A stretch of 55,914 bases of DNA from Planctomycetota bacterium (GCA_030746555.1 JASLMK010000051.1:1-55914); one strand, 5' to 3'. Positions 19,419-33,866 are shown, counted from the stretch's first letter. Translations and numbers: made by a program. The notes: a model not told the origin generated them from the sequence alone.

Positions 19419-20624
19419 ATGAGACCCGCCCCCCAGCCGATCGCCCTCTCGCTCGTTCTCGCCGCCGGTTGCGCGGGCCCGACGCGCGCCCCCGCGACGG
19501 CCCCGCCCGAGGTCTTCACCCTGCGCAGCGAGGACGGGCGCGGCGAGCTGGAGCTCGAGGGGCTCGTGCAGACCGTCGTGCGCGCCCACGGCGCCGAGCG
19601 TGGGCCGCGCAGCGACGTGGCCCTCAAGCGCGTGCGCCCCGAGCTCGCCGGGCGCTTCGACGCCCTGCGCTTCCGCCTCGAGCCGAAGTTCACCGAGCAC
19701 GAGGTCGAACTCGAGGAGGCCTGGCTCGGCCTCGACGTCCTGGGCGGGCACGGTCGGCTGATGCTCGGGCGCATGAAGGTGCCCTTCAACCTGGAGGAGG
19801 TGCGCAGCCGCCGGCACATCGACTTCCCCCACTTCTCGGTCCTCAACCAGTTCGCCCCGGCCGAGGACCACGGCCTGTTCCTGAACGCCATGAGCCGGTC
19901 GGGACGGTGGGAGAGCGGCCTGTCCCTCACGAACGGGACGGGCACTTCGGATACCGGCTCCGCCAAGGACCTGGCCGGACGCCTGATGTGGCACCCGTTC
20001 GCCGGGGAGGACTCGTCGCCCTGGCGCCACCTCCAAGTGGGGCTGGCGGCGACGATCGGGGACCAGGAGGGAGCCGTGGCCGGCGAGGCCGTCGAGAACG
20101 CCCTGGGCTTTCCGGTGCTGACCTTCGCAGACGGCGTGGCCCTGGCCGGCGAGCGCCGGCGCGTGGGGCTCGAGGCGGCCTGGTTCCAAGGGCCGTGGTT
20201 CGTGCAGGCCGAGGCCCTCGACCTCACCCAGCGCATGAGCGGCGACGGCGGCTCAGGCGAGCGCGCCCTCGACGGCGCCTACCTGACCGTGTCGCGGGTC
20301 CTGACCGGGGAGGACAAGACCTTCGGCGGCGTGCGTCCGGCCGCGCCCTTCGACTTCCGCACTGGCGGGGGCCGCGGCGCCTGGGTGCTCGCCTGCCGGG
20401 CCTCCCAAGTGGACTTGGGCCCGGAGTGGGACGACCTCTCCGTCTCGGGCGCCGGCCCCGGGCAGGTGCGCACCTTGTCCCTGGGCCTGAACTGGATCCC
20501 CAACGACCACGCCGTCGTGCGCCACGCCCTCGTCTTCAGCGACTACGACCGCCCCGTCTCCATCGGCGACGATGCCGAGACCTCGGAGGTCTCCCTGGTG
20601 ATCGAGTTCCAGCTCCACTTCTAG
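19419..20624 (+). CDS. Outer-membrane porin-like protein (OprO/OprP-type barrel)
   Basis: The 401-residue protein has a signal sequence with a lipobox-like LAAGC. The body is made of alternating amphipathic strands: RFRLEPKFTEHEVELEEAWLG, GRLMLGRMKVPFNLEE, then many short strands with aromatic edges, ending in EFQLHF with a terminal Phe typical of outer-membrane barrels. The KVPF...NQFAPAEDHGLF stretch resembles phosphate-selective porins O and P (PF07396). Its position between a selenoprotein candidate and ygfK makes oxyanion uptake an attractive idea, but the substrate cannot be told from sequence. The TAG stop is part of the repeat element that follows. Confidence 0.6.
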   Translation: MRPAPQPIALSLVLAAGCAGPTRAPATAPPEVFTLRSEDGRGELELEGLVQTVVRAHGAERGPRSDVALKRVRPELAGRFDALRFRLEPKFTEHEVELEEAWLGLDVLGGHGRLMLGRMKVPFNLEEVRSRRHIDFPHFSVLNQFAPAEDHGLFLNAMSRSGRWESGLSLTNGTGTSDTGSAKDLAGRLMWHPFAGEDSSPWRHLQVGLAATIGDQEGAVAGEAVENALGFPVLTFADGVALAGERRRVGLEAAWFQGPWFVQAEALDLTQRMSGDGGSGERALDGAYLTVSRVLTGEDKTFGGVRPAAPFDFRTGGGRGAWVLACRASQVDLGPEWDDLSVSGAGPGQVRTLSLGLNWIPNDHAVVRHALVFSDYDRPVSIGDDAETSEVSLVIEFQLHF

Positions 20625-20803
20625 CCCGGATGATCCATGAACACGCACACCAGACTTCGCAACCGGCCCCTGGCGGCGCTTTTCGAGACCCTGGCCTCCT
20701 CGACGACCCGTTCAGGGTCGCCTGCGTCGCCAGAACCCGCAGAGCACCACCCCGAACCGAGTTGCTGTGTCTCGTGCACGTCTTCATGAATCATCCGGAC
20801 TAG
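20621..20803 (+). repeat. 183-bp element with terminal inverted repeats, copy A (MITE-like)
   Basis: The outer 30 bases at each end (20621-20650 and 20774-20803) are inverted copies with 25 of 30 bases matching; both ends begin with CTAG and contain CCGGATGAT. Inside is a hairpin CGACCC-GTTCA-GGGTCG (20704-20720). The TAG in the left end is the stop codon of the porin-like gene. A second copy in the same orientation starts at 55741. Both strands can be read without stops across the element, but nothing suggests a real protein. No transposase is present, so this looks like a non-autonomous mobile or dispersed repeat. Confidence 0.8.
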
Positions 20804-20822
20804 CCCGAGGGACGAACCACCG

Positions 20823-22865
20823 ATGGCCGAGCTGCGCCCCCTCCCCTTCGGCGTCCTCGTGCGCCGCATGTTCGCCGAGCTGGAGCGGGACGACGCCGTC
20901 TTCCACCTCCCCCGCCGCCGCTTCGTCACCGGCACGGACGGCCTCGACGTCTCCGTCCGCTTCCACGGCCATCGTCCCTCGACGCCCTTCGGACCCGCCG
21001 CCGGTCCCCAGTCCCAGCTGGCCCAGAACCTGGTGCTCTCCTGGCTCGGGGGCGCCCGCGTGCTCGAGCTGAAGACGGTCCAGGTCGACGACGCGATCGA
21101 GGTCCCCCGCCCCTGCATCGACATGCGCACGATCGGCTTCAACGCCGAGTGGTCCCAGGAGCTGACCCTGGAGCAGTCCCTCGAGGAGTACGTCAAGGGA
21201 GCGATGCTGATCGAGCTGCTGCGGGAGGCGGGCGGGATCGGTCTCGAGCCCGGGATGGACCGCACCGTGCTCGACATGAGCGTCGGCTACGACCTCGCGG
21301 GCCTGAAGAGCGAGAAGGTCACGGCCTTCCTCGACGGCATGGCGGACTGCGCCCCCCTGATCGATCGCCTGCGCCGGGAGATCCCGACCGAGCACGCTCG
21401 CCTGCGTGACGTCGCGTTCCCCACGCGCCTGGCGGACACGCTCACCCTGAGCACCTTCCACGGCTGTCCGCCACAGGAGATCGAGGCCATGGTCGACCAC
21501 CTCCTGCGGGAGCACGACCTGGATTGCATCGTCAAGCTCAACCCGACTCTGGCGGGGCGCGAGCGGGTGACCGAGCTCCTCCACGAGGTTCTGGGCTACA
21601 CCCACCTGTCCGTTCCGCCCGGCGCCTTCGCGCGGGACACGACCTGGGAGCAGATGTGCGCCTTCACGGAGCGTCTCGGCGAGGCGGCGGCCGGCCTGGG
21701 GCGGGGATTCGGCGTCAAGTTCACCAACACCCTCATCGTCGCCAACCAGGGCGACTTCCTCTCCCCCGCCGCCTCGGAGGTCTACCTCTCCGGCGCACCC
21801 CTGCACGTGTTGGCCATGGACCTGGTAGGCGCCTTCCGCCGGCGCTTCGGCGACCGCTTCCCGATCTCCTTCTCCGCCGGCATCGACCGGCGCAACTTCC
21901 CCGCCGCGGTGTCCCTGGGGCTGGTCCCGGTGACCGCCTGCAGCGACCTGCTCAAGCCCGGCGGGTACGCCCGGGCCCACGGCTACTTCGCCCTGCTCGC
22001 CGAGCGCATGCGCGCCGCGGGCGCTCGCACCGTAGACGGCTTCGTCCTGCGCGCCCACGGCCTCGGCCACCGAGCCCTGGGCGACCTCCGGCTGGGCGAG
22101 GACGACCGCCGCCTGTGCGCCGCCGCCATCGACGGGGACGACGACGACCTCGCGGCCCTCCCCGAGCACCTACGGACCGCCCTGTGCGGGGCCGCCGCGC
22201 TGCGCAACACCGAGCACTACCTGGCCGGTCTGGCCGGCGACCCGCGCTACCGCCACGCCGCCACCGACAAGCCCCCGCGCAAGGTCGGCAGCGACCTCGA
22301 CCTCTTCGACTGCCTGGCCTGCGACAAGTGCGTGCCCGTCTGCCCCAACGACGCGAACTTCCGCTTCGAGCTGGCTCCGACCGAGGTGGAGGTGACCACC
22401 CTGCGGAGGGAGGACGGCGCGTGGGTCGTCACCTCCGGCGGGACCCTGGCCGTCGAGAAGGCCAGGCAATACGCCAGCTTCGCCGACTTCTGCAACGAGT
22501 GCGGCAACTGCGACGCCTTCTGCCCCGAGGACGGCGGCCCCTACCTGGTCAAGCCGCGCTTCTTCGGCAGCCTCGCCGACTGGCGCGCCTTCGCCCACCT
22601 CGACGGTTTCCATCTCGCGGGCGAGACCCTGCACGGTCGCTTCGCGGGGGTCGAGGTGTGCCTCGCGCCCGACGGCGACCGCTCGCTCTTTTCGGGGGAG
22701 GGCTTCGCCCTGCGCCTCGACGAGGCCGACCCCCTCGCCGCGCCGGAGGGGAGCGCCGAGGGAGCGGTGGATTTGACCTACTTCCACCTCCTGCGTTGGG
22801 TGCGGGACGCCCTGCTCGGCGGCGATCGGCTCGCCTACCCCGCGCTCCTCGCTCAGTCCGAGTAG
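20823..22865 (+). CDS. ygfK: YgfK-type putative selenate reductase subunit (short form)
   Basis: The 680-residue protein matches the YgfK family found with selenium-dependent molybdenum hydroxylases. The N-terminal part is a dihydroorotate/dihydropyrimidine-dehydrogenase-like barrel ([65 protein letters not shown]). Two ferredoxin-like [4Fe-4S] motifs follow: C497/C500/C503/C507 in [12 protein letters not shown] and C557/C560/C563/C567 in [13 protein letters not shown]. coli YgfK is about 1,030 residues; the FAD/NAD(P)-binding module of the long form is not seen here. Likely an electron-transfer partner in the cytosol. It converges with the minus-strand cluster and overlaps its last gene by 13 bases. 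Confidence 0.85.
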   Translation: MAELRPLPFGVLVRRMFAELERDDAVFHLPRRRFVTGTDGLDVSVRFHGHRPSTPFGPAAGPQSQLAQNLVLSWLGGARVLELKTVQVDDAIEVPRPCIDMRTIGFNAEWSQELTLEQSLEEYVKGAMLIELLREAGGIGLEPGMDRTVLDMSVGYDLAGLKSEKVTAFLDGMADCAPLIDRLRREIPTEHARLRDVAFPTRLADTLTLSTFHGCPPQEIEAMVDHLLREHDLDCIVKLNPTLAGRERVTELLHEVLGYTHLSVPPGAFARDTTWEQMCAFTERLGEAAAGLGRGFGVKFTNTLIVANQGDFLSPAASEVYLSGAPLHVLAMDLVGAFRRRFGDRFPISFSAGIDRRNFPAAVSLGLVPVTACSDLLKPGGYARAHGYFALLAERMRAAGARTVDGFVLRAHGLGHRALGDLRLGEDDRRLCAAAIDGDDDDLAALPEHLRTALCGAAALRNTEHYLAGLAGDPRYRHAATDKPPRKVGSDLDLFDCLACDKCVPVCPNDANFRFELAPTEVEVTTLRREDGAWVVTSGGTLAVEKARQYASFADFCNECGNCDAFCPEDGGPYLVKPRFFGSLADWRAFAHLDGFHLAGETLHGRFAGVEVCLAPDGDRSLFSGEGFALRLDEADPLAAPEGSAEGAVDLTYFHLLRWVRDALLGGDRLAYPALLAQSE

Positions 22866-23803
22866 GCCTCGGGGCGCGCGTCCCGCTCGAGGTCCCAGCC
22901 CGAGCCGCCCGCGCCAAAGAGGGAGGAGAGGTCGAGGTCGGCCAGGACCAGCTCGTCTCCCGCGTCCGGCGCCGCGGAAGGTCCCAGGGGCTCGACGCGC
23001 CCGTCGGGCCCCCAGAACCCCGAGGCCCCGAAGTACTCGACGCCCCAGGGAGGCTCGGCGCCGCGCCGGTTGGAGCCGCCGAGGAACACGCCGTGGCGCG
23101 CGGCGTCCACGGCGAACTCCAGGTCCCACAGGCGCCGCGAGTGGGCGCCGAAGGTCACCGCGGGAGAGAGCACCACCTCCGCTCCCGCTCGCGCCAGGCT
23201 GCGCACGACCCCCTCGAAGTGGCGGTCGTAGCAGATCGCCACGCCGACGCGCCCGACGGCGGTCTCGAAGACGGGGAAGAACGGGTTGGAGGAGACGTCC
23301 GCCGCCGTGTTGTCGAGGGCGCCGTCGCTGCCCTCGTAGTAGAAGGTCTCGCAGAAGGCCGCCCGCTCGTTGCGGCCGGCGGGGATGTGCACCTTGCGGT
23401 AGCGGCCGAGCCAGGAGCCGTCCGCGTCGATCACGACGGCGGTGTTGAAGCGCCGCCCGTCTCCGGCACGCTCGTAGAGCGGCGCGACCACCACCAGACC
23501 CAGGTGCGCGGCCGTCTCCCTCAAGGCCGCGACGGTCGGCCCCTCCCGCGCGTCCTCGGCCAGACCGAACCACAGCTCGTCGGCGCCGAGGGCGAAGTAG
23601 GGGCCGGTGAAGAGCTCGCCGAAGCAGACCAGTCGCGCGCCCGCCCGCGCCGCTCGGCGGGCGAGGACCTGGTGGTGGGCGACGTTGGCGGCCCGCACCT
23701 GTTCCAGGCGCCCGGCCAGGGCGCCGAGGCCCTCGACGGCCGCGGGCATCCCCTCGAAGGCGTTGCGCGTCTCCGTCAGGGCCGCGCGCAGGGGCTCGCT
23801 CAT
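22853..23803 (-). CDS. Carbon-nitrogen hydrolase, beta-ureidopropionase/N-carbamoylase-like
   Basis: Nitrilase-superfamily amidohydrolase of 316 residues, predicted to cleave an amide or ureido bond in the cytosol. The catalytic Glu63 (CFGELFTG), Lys137 (YRKVHIPAG) and Cys191 (VAICYDRHF) are all present. KVHIP plus CYDRHFEG resembles N-carbamoyl-beta-alanine and N-carbamoylputrescine hydrolases. Its ATG overlaps the stop of the upstream PLP-enzyme gene (ATGA). In this cluster it may release ammonia and CO2 from a carbamoylated purine breakdown product, a role filled by other enzymes in E. coli (inference). Confidence 0.85.
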   Translation of the reverse strand: MSEPLRAALTETRNAFEGMPAAVEGLGALAGRLEQVRAANVAHHQVLARRAARAGARLVCFGELFTGPYFALGADELWFGLAEDAREGPTVAALRETAAHLGLVVVAPLYERAGDGRRFNTAVVIDADGSWLGRYRKVHIPAGRNERAAFCETFYYEGSDGALDNTAADVSSNPFFPVFETAVGRVGVAICYDRHFEGVVRSLARAGAEVVLSPAVTFGAHSRRLWDLEFAVDAARHGVFLGGSNRRGAEPPWGVEYFGASGFWGPDGRVEPLGPSAAPDAGDELVLADLDLSSLFGAGGSGWDLERDARPEAYSD

Positions 23804-25094
23804 CGGGGCGCCCCCGTGAACAGGACGAGGCTCCGCTCGGCCGCTCCGATCGCGCCCTCGGCGCACAGGCGCGCCCAACCGGCCAGCCCGGCGGCCCCGC
23901 TGGGGTCGACGGACACCCCGGCGTGGGCGGCCGCGGCCTCGCAGGCCCCGACGAGCTCGTCGTCGGAGACGACCAGGGGAGCGCCGCCGGTCTCCGCCAT
24001 GCCCGCCACCAGGGCCGCCCAATCGTAGGTCTCGTCGTCCAGGAGGCCCCCGGCGGCACCGGCGGGGGTCGTCGGCCACGGCACCATGACCTCGCCGCGC
24101 CGCCGCCGCGCGGCGGCGATCCCACCGGGATCGAGGTCACCGCTCTCGCGGAGCCGCTCCCACGCCGCCGCCAGGGGCGCGCAGCCCGCTCCCTGCACGC
24201 AGTGCACACGCGGCAGGCGCCCGATCGCGCCCAGGGCCAGGGCGTCGCGGAACCCGGTCAGGACGGCGCTCGCCAGGGCTCCGCCACCGACCTGCACGAC
24301 GACGTGGTCGAGGGGCGGGGCGCCGAGGCCGCGCTCGCTGACGACCTCCCAGACCAGGCTGGCCCCGCCCTCGATCGCCAGGCCGTGGGCATCGCCCTGG
24401 CACGAGAAGGGCAGGGCTCCCTCGTCGAGGGCGGCCAGAAACGAGCGCCGGCAGGGATCGCCGGGGGTCGGGTCCCTCGGACAGCGAACCAGGCGCGCGC
24501 CGAGGTCCTCGAGGCGCGCAGCGACGGAGGGCGCGATGTCGGCCGGCACGTGGGCCTCCAGGGGCCAGCCGCAGGCGCGCGCCAGGCCGGCGGCGGCCAG
24601 GGCGGCGTTGCCGCAGCTCGCGACGGCCAGGCGCGGCGGCTTGGGAGGAGCGAGCGCCAGCCGGTGCAACGCCAGGGGCACGAGGTGGCGCGCCTTGTGG
24701 GTGCCGCCGACGCCGGTCGTCTCGTCCTTGACCCACAGCTCGCCGCGGCCCAGCGCCGCCGCCAGCTTCGGGCGCGGTGCGAGGGGCGTCGGCCACGCGC
24801 CGCCGATGCCCGTCGCCTCCAGGCGCCGGTCGAGCTCCGCAGCGGCGTCGCACCAGGCCTCGTCCGCCGCCCCCGCCCGCCGAGCCGCGCGCCAGGCGTA
24901 GAGCAGCTCGCGGTAGCGCACCCAGGGCGAGCCGTCCCCGTCGAAGGGGAAGCGGGTGCCCTCCAGGTCCAGCTCGCGCACCAGGACATGGTCGACGTCG
25001 TCCGCCTCCCGGGCCGCCGTGCAGCGCGTCGGCAGGTCCGCCCCGTCGGGCGCCGGCGTGCCGCACCCGCCGCACACCACCCGGCCGCCGAGGT

Positions 25095-25098
<4 letters not shown>
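23800..25098 (-). CDS. PLP-dependent enzyme, threonine synthase-like, with N-terminal cysteine motif
   Basis: Fold-type II PLP enzyme of 432 residues. Lys135 in [10 protein letters not shown] is the expected Schiff-base lysine, and [11 protein letters not shown] and [10 protein letters not shown] are the substrate and phosphate loops. The N-terminus has CGGCG (Cys9, Cys12) and Cys26, which resemble the zinc-ribbon seen in some threonine synthase-like proteins. The reaction is unknown. It is coupled on both sides: its ATG overlaps the stop of the next PLP enzyme, and its stop overlaps the carbon-nitrogen hydrolase start. E. coli has one PLP lyase here (YgeX, diaminopropionate ammonia-lyase); this locus has two. 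Confidence 0.8.
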
Positions 25099-26581
<1,483 letters not shown>

Positions 26582-26585
<4 letters not shown>

Positions 26586-27648
26586 GCGATGGCCTCCATG
26601 CGGCGCCACAGACGGTGCGCCTGCTCGGAGGCCTCGGCGCGCACCTGATCGAGGTCGCAGGCGGCCAGCCCCCCGTCGCGCACGACCTCGCGCTCCCCCT
26701 GGAGGAGACGGCCGCGCTCCACGCGGGCGGCGGGTAGGGGCGCGGGCAGCCCGGCAAGGAGCGCGGTCCCCGCCTGCAGGCGTTCGGCGACCGCCGGCCC
26801 GCCCTCGCCGTGGAGCGCCGACTCGCGCAGGAGCGCCTCGCCCTCCTCGAGGGGATCCGAAGGGAATCCGTCGGTCCCCAGGGCGACGCGCCCGCCGGCC
26901 CACAGGGCTCGGGGGTAGCCGACCTCGTTGGCCCGGTTGGAGCGCGGGTTCTGCACGATCCACAGGCCGCGCTCGGCCGCCCGGCGCAGGCTGCTCTCAT
27001 CCAGGTGGACCGCGTGGGCGAGGATCGAGCCCTCCGGCAGGCCTTCGCAGGCCAGCAGGCGCGCGAGGGGATCGGCGTGGCCGCGCTCCCGGGCGTGGTC
27101 GACGTCCTCGACGCCCTCGGCGACGTGGACGTGGACGACCGTCCCCAGCTCACGGGCCAGGGCGCCGGCCTCGCGGATCGTCTCGTCGGAGACCGTGAAG
27201 GAGGCGTGCAGGCCGACCGCGCCGCGCACCAGGGTGCGCCGGTTGGACGCGTGGAAGCGCCGGCACTCCTCGAGCCCCCGGCGCGCCTCGGTCCGACCGC
27301 CGTTGCGTTCGGTCGCGCCGTAACACAGGAGGGCGCGCATCCCCAGATCCTCGCAGGCGTCCGCGAGCAGGTCGAGGGAACCCTCGATGAACTCGGGGGA
27401 CTCGTGGTGATCGACGAGGGCGGTCGTGCCACTCAGCAGGGACTCCGCCACGTACAGCCGCGCCGCCGCCCGCAGGCAGTCGGGATCGAGGGCGCGGTCG
27501 AGGCGCCACCAAATCGCTCGCAGGACCTCGCTCAGGCCCCGGGGCGAGGGAGAGGGCGCGGGCATCCCAAGGGGGACGAGCGCCGAGTACAGGTGCGTGT
27601 GGGCGTTGACCCAGCCACCGGCGCGGACGGAGTCGGCCTCGGAGCCGC

Positions 27649-27652
<4 letters not shown>
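26582..27652 (-). CDS. ssnA: SsnA-like metal-dependent amidohydrolase (N-terminally short)
   Basis: Predicted aminohydrolase of the cytosine deaminase/chlorohydrolase type. The 356-residue protein has the metal motif [12 protein letters not shown] (His18, His20), HVHVAEG, a His in AHAVHLDES and the Asp in GTDGFPSD, so the active site appears complete. E. coli SsnA is about 440 residues; the N-terminal beta-sandwich strand set before the HTH motif is absent here, and upstream sequence in frame does not encode it. It is fully embedded in the Mo-hydroxylase operon by overlapping start and stop codons, as expected for SsnA. Confidence 0.8.
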
Positions 27653-30294
<2,642 letters not shown>

Positions 30295-30305
30295 GAGGCC
30301 GGAGT

Positions 30306-31172
30306 CTAGTCCGTGGAGAGGGCGTCGGGCCCGGTGAGGTCGAGGACCCAGCGGCGGACGAGGCGGCCGAGGACCCAACGGCGGTAGGCGGCGGTCGAGC
30401 GCACGTCGTCGATGGGCCGCACCTCGGCGGCGGCCGCCGCCGCGGCGGCCTCGGCCAGGCCGGTGGCGGGGGTCGCGCCCTCGAGCACGGCCTCCGCCGC
30501 CTCCAGGCGTCGCGGGACGGGCCCGACGCTTCCGGCGGCCAGGCGCACCCCCTCGATGCACGCCCCGCGGCGCCGGGCGGCGAAGGCCACGACGACCTTG
30601 CTGATCGCAGAGGCCGAGCGCGTCCCGACCTTCTCGAAGCGTTGCACGCTCCCGGGCGGAGGGACGGGCAGGCGCAGGCGCACGATCAGCTCGCCGGGGC
30701 CCAGGGCCGTGCGGCGGTAGTCGAGGTGGAAGTCGTCGTAGGCCAGGCTCCGTGCGCCGGCGGCGGAGGCGAGGTCGAGGCGCGCCCCCAGGGCCAGGAG
30801 CACGGGCAGCGAGTCCCCCGCCGGCGAGGCGTTGGCCGCGTTCCCGCCCAGGGTGGCGCGATTCTGGATCTGCCAGGCGCCGATCGTGGCGGCGGCCTCG
30901 GCCAGGGCCGGGAGGTGGCGGCGCACGAGCCGGTCGGCGCGCAGCTCGGCGAAGGTCACGGCGGCGCCGATGTCGATCTCCTCGCCCGCGGTCCGGATGT
31001 CGCGCAGCTCGGCCAGGCGCGAGAGGTCGACCACGGCCGGCGGCACCCGGCCGGCGGCGGCGTCGGACGCGAGCACGTCGGTGCAGCCCGCGATCGCGCG
31101 GGCCGCGAGCTCCCCGTCGGCCAAGAGGGCCAACGCCTCGTCCAAGCTCCTCGGCCGAAAGGCGCGCGTCAC
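30306..31172 (-). CDS. xdhB: Xanthine dehydrogenase family FAD-binding subunit
   Basis: The 288-residue protein is the flavin subunit that passes electrons from the iron-sulfur subunit to the acceptor. The FAD phosphate motif AIAGCTDVL is near residue 30, and the second motif TIGAWQIQNRATLGGNAANASPAGD is near 100; both fit the CO dehydrogenase/XDH flavoprotein family. The GTG start overlaps the stop of the [2Fe-2S] subunit gene. Confidence 0.9.
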   Translation of the reverse strand: MTRAFRPRSLDEALALLADGELAARAIAGCTDVLASDAAAGRVPPAVVDLSRLAELRDIRTAGEEIDIGAAVTFAELRADRLVRRHLPALAEAAATIGAWQIQNRATLGGNAANASPAGDSLPVLLALGARLDLASAAGARSLAYDDFHLDYRRTALGPGELIVRLRLPVPPPGSVQRFEKVGTRSASAISKVVVAFAARRRGACIEGVRLAAGSVGPVPRRLEAAEAVLEGATPATGLAEAAAAAAAAEVRPIDDVRSTAAYRRWVLGRLVRRWVLDLTGPDALSTD

Positions 31173-31642
31173 GGGCGCTCCTTGCGACCGACCAGGGCGG
31201 CGACGGCACGCAGGATGCCCTCGTAGCCCGTGCAGCGGCACAGGTTCCCCGCCAGGGCCTCGCGCACTCGGGCGCGGGTAGGCCGCGGGTCGCGCTCCAG
31301 GAGCGCGCGCAGGGTGACGACCACGCCCGGCGTGCAGGCGCCGCACTGCACCCCGCCCTCGCGCACCAGGAGCGAGGAGAGTGCGGCGTGGGCCTCGTCA
31401 CCCGCCAGGCCCTCGACGGTGCGCACCTCCCGCCCGTCGACCTGCACGATCGGGACGAGGCAGGAGCAGACGACCTCCCCGTCGAGCAGGACCGTACACG
31501 AGCCGCACTCGCCCTCGCCGCACCCCTCCTTGGTGCCGGTCAGACGCCGCTGTTCGCGCAGGACGTCGAGCAGGCGCGCCATCGGGTCGCCCTCGCGGAC
31601 GACCTCCTCTCCGTTGAGGAGGAAGGTCGAGCGTTCACCCAT
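31169..31642 (-). CDS. xdhC: Xanthine dehydrogenase family [2Fe-2S] subunit
   Basis: Small iron-sulfur subunit of 157 residues. Plant-ferredoxin-type cysteines are Cys41, Cys46, Cys49 and Cys61 (GCGEGECGSC), and the second cluster uses Cys100, Cys103, Cys135 and Cys137 (QCGACTPG, LCRCTGY). This is the complete eight-cysteine set. The start overlaps the end of the catalytic subunit gene by 8 bases, and the gene precedes the FAD subunit, completing a three-subunit enzyme separate from the fused XdhD-like protein. Confidence 0.93.
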   Translation of the reverse strand: MGERSTFLLNGEEVVREGDPMARLLDVLREQRRLTGTKEGCGEGECGSCTVLLDGEVVCSCLVPIVQVDGREVRTVEGLAGDEAHAALSSLLVREGGVQCGACTPGVVVTLRALLERDPRPTRARVREALAGNLCRCTGYEGILRAVAALVGRKERP

Positions 31643-33866
31643 CGTCGTCCCCCGCCTCGCGCGCCTCGAAGAGCACCTCGGGGGTGGCCGGGATGCGCGT
31701 GGCGGCGATCCCGACCGCGTTCTCGATGGCGGCCGCCAGGGCCGGGGCGCCGCCGTCCATGGGGATCTCCCCCACGCCCTTCGCGCCGCGCGGGCCGCTC
31801 CCGCCGGGATGTTCGAGGAGCACGGTCTCCATGGCCGGCGCGTCCAGGGTCGTGGGGATCGTGTAGGTCGAGAAGCTGCCTTGCTCCAGGCGCCCGCCGG
31901 TCACCCGCGCCGCTTCGAGGTGTCCCCAACCGAAGGCCTGGAGGCTGCCGCCCTCGACCTGACCGGCGCACAACAGCGGGTGGATGACCTTGCCGACGTC
32001 GCACACCAGGGTGGCCCTCTCGGTGCGGGCGATCAGGGTGTCTGGATCGACGCTCGCCTCGACCACGTCCGCTCCCCACCCGTGGACGGCGTAGGCGACG
32101 CCGCGGTAGGTCTCCTCGTCGAACTCGGTGCCGTCGTCGGCGTAGCGTTCGACGACCTCGAGAGGCCCGTGCTCCGCCAGCCAGGCGTCGCCGGCGGCGG
32201 CGAACGGCAGGCCGGGCGCGCCCTCGCGCACCCGCCGCGCCAGCTCGCCCGCCGCGCGCTCGAGGATGCCCCCGACGACCATGACCGTGCGCGAGGCGAC
32301 GGTCGGCCCCGAGTCGGGGACCAGCGCCGTGTCCGGCGGCGCGACCTCGACCGCCTCGAAGGGCACTCCGGCGGCCTCGGCGGCGATCTGGGCCAGGACG
32401 GTCTCGGTGCCCTGGCCGATGTCGGTCGAGGCCGCCAACACGGCCAGGCGCCCCCCGCGCTCCAGGCGCACGGCGACGGGAGACTCCATCCGCCGCTCGC
32501 CGTTGCCAGTGAAGCCGACCCCATGCCAGCACAGGGAGAGGCCGATCCCCGCCCGCGGGCGCCCGTCGTCGAGGGCGCGGGAGCGCTCGGCCTCTAGGGC
32601 CTGCCAGCGAGCCCGGAACCCGGTGCGCCGCTCCGCCTCCGCCAGGCACTGCAGGGCGCTGGCGCTCTCGTCGAGCACCTGACCGGTGGGCGTGACGTCC
32701 CCGGGGCGGTAGGCGTTGCGCTCGCGGATCGCGAGCGGGTCGAGCCCGAGCACGCGCGCCACCCGGTCCATCTGCCGCTCGGCGGCGAACTGGGTCTGGG
32801 GCGCGCCGAAGCCGCGGAAGGCGCCGTTGGTGGCGGTGTGGGTCGCCAGGACACGGCCCCGGATGCGGACGTTGGGGCAGGCGTAGGGTCCGGCGGCGTG
32901 CAGCACCGCGCGGGAGAGCACGACCGGCGAGAGGGTCGTGTAGGCCCCGCCGTCGAGCAGGACGTCGATGTCCACGGCGACGAGCTTCCCCTCGGCGTCG
33001 ACGCCGGTCCGGTGGCGCACGCGCGAGGGGTGGCGGCGGGTGGTCGCCAGCATGTCCTCGCGGCGGTCGTAGACGAGCTTGACCGGGCGCCCGGCCCGCG
33101 CCGCCAGGAGCACGGCGTGGGCGGCGATCAGGTCTGGGTAGTCCTCCTTCCCGCCGAAGCCGCCGCCGGTCACGGCCTGGCGCACGCGCACGGCGTCGGG
33201 CTCGCACCCGAGCAGGGAGACGAGGGCGTGGTGGACGTAGTAGGGACACTGCAAGGAGCCGACGACCTCGACCGCGCTGTCGGGACCCGGCAGGGCGATC
33301 ATTCCCTGGGGCTCGATGTAGGCGTGCTCCTGGTGCGCCGTCTCGTAGGTGGCCTCGACGACGTGGGCGGCCGCGCTCAGGCCGGCTTCGACGTCGCCGT
33401 GGTCGACGGCGCAGGCCGCCAACTCGCGGGCGGAGCCCGCCAGGGCCGCGTCGAGATCGACCTCGGCGGGGAGGTCCTCGTAGGTGACGCGCAGCTCGCC
33501 CAGGGCGGCGAAGGCCGCCGCGCGGCTGGGAGCGGCGACCAGCGCCAGGGCCTCCCCCACGTGGTTGGTCTCGCCGTCGGCCAGGACGGGCCAGTCGTCG
33601 GCGATCAGGGCGATGCGGTTGCGGCCGGGGACGTCGGCGGCGGTCAGGCAGACGACGCCGCTCCCCGCCAGGGCCGAGGTGTCCACGGCGAAGCGCGCCC
33701 GGGGCCGCTCGCTCCGCAGGGTCGCCCCGTGCCACAGGCCCTCGATGGCCAGGTCGTCGACGTAGGCCGCGCTGCCGTCGGCCTTGGCGGCGCCGTCGGG
33801 GCGCACGGGCCGGGCGCCCACGACGCGGGTCGCGGCGCTCTGCGGGGGGTCGGGGAGGTCGGCCAT
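31635..33866 (-). CDS. xdhA: Xanthine dehydrogenase family molybdopterin-binding catalytic subunit
   Basis: The 743-residue protein is the catalytic Mo subunit. It has the family stretches AVTGGGFGGKEDYPD, GAFRGFGAPQTQFAAE, STDIGQGTETVLAQ and the active-site Glu in GAKGVGEIPMDGG. The N-terminal start VVGARPVRPDGAAKADGSAAY is typical, supporting the ATG at 33866; the in-frame extension further upstream is non-coding. First gene of an eight-gene, almost gapless operon that runs to the carbon-nitrogen hydrolase. The substrate is not determined; purines or N-heterocycles are likely. Confidence 0.92.
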   Translation of the reverse strand: MADLPDPPQSAATRVVGARPVRPDGAAKADGSAAYVDDLAIEGLWHGATLRSERPRARFAVDTSALAGSGVVCLTAADVPGRNRIALIADDWPVLADGETNHVGEALALVAAPSRAAAFAALGELRVTYEDLPAEVDLDAALAGSARELAACAVDHGDVEAGLSAAAHVVEATYETAHQEHAYIEPQGMIALPGPDSAVEVVGSLQCPYYVHHALVSLLGCEPDAVRVRQAVTGGGFGGKEDYPDLIAAHAVLLAARAGRPVKLVYDRREDMLATTRRHPSRVRHRTGVDAEGKLVAVDIDVLLDGGAYTTLSPVVLSRAVLHAAGPYACPNVRIRGRVLATHTATNGAFRGFGAPQTQFAAERQMDRVARVLGLDPLAIRERNAYRPGDVTPTGQVLDESASALQCLAEAERRTGFRARWQALEAERSRALDDGRPRAGIGLSLCWHGVGFTGNGERRMESPVAVRLERGGRLAVLAASTDIGQGTETVLAQIAAEAAGVPFEAVEVAPPDTALVPDSGPTVASRTVMVVGGILERAAGELARRVREGAPGLPFAAAGDAWLAEHGPLEVVERYADDGTEFDEETYRGVAYAVHGWGADVVEASVDPDTLIARTERATLVCDVGKVIHPLLCAGQVEGGSLQAFGWGHLEAARVTGGRLEQGSFSTYTIPTTLDAPAMETVLLEHPGGSGPRGAKGVGEIPMDGGAPALAAAIENAVGIAATRIPATPEVLFEAREAGDDDG

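Noticed and set aside
20621..21277. Long minus-strand reading frame across the repeat and the start of ygfK
   Set aside because: It is a shadow of ygfK that runs through the repeat; composition is not protein-like and the repeat occurs elsewhere.
30295..31401. Extension of the fused XdhD-like protein upstream to 31401
   Set aside because: The extra part overlaps the FAD and [2Fe-2S] genes in another frame and has no domain; the ferredoxin domain starts at 30294.
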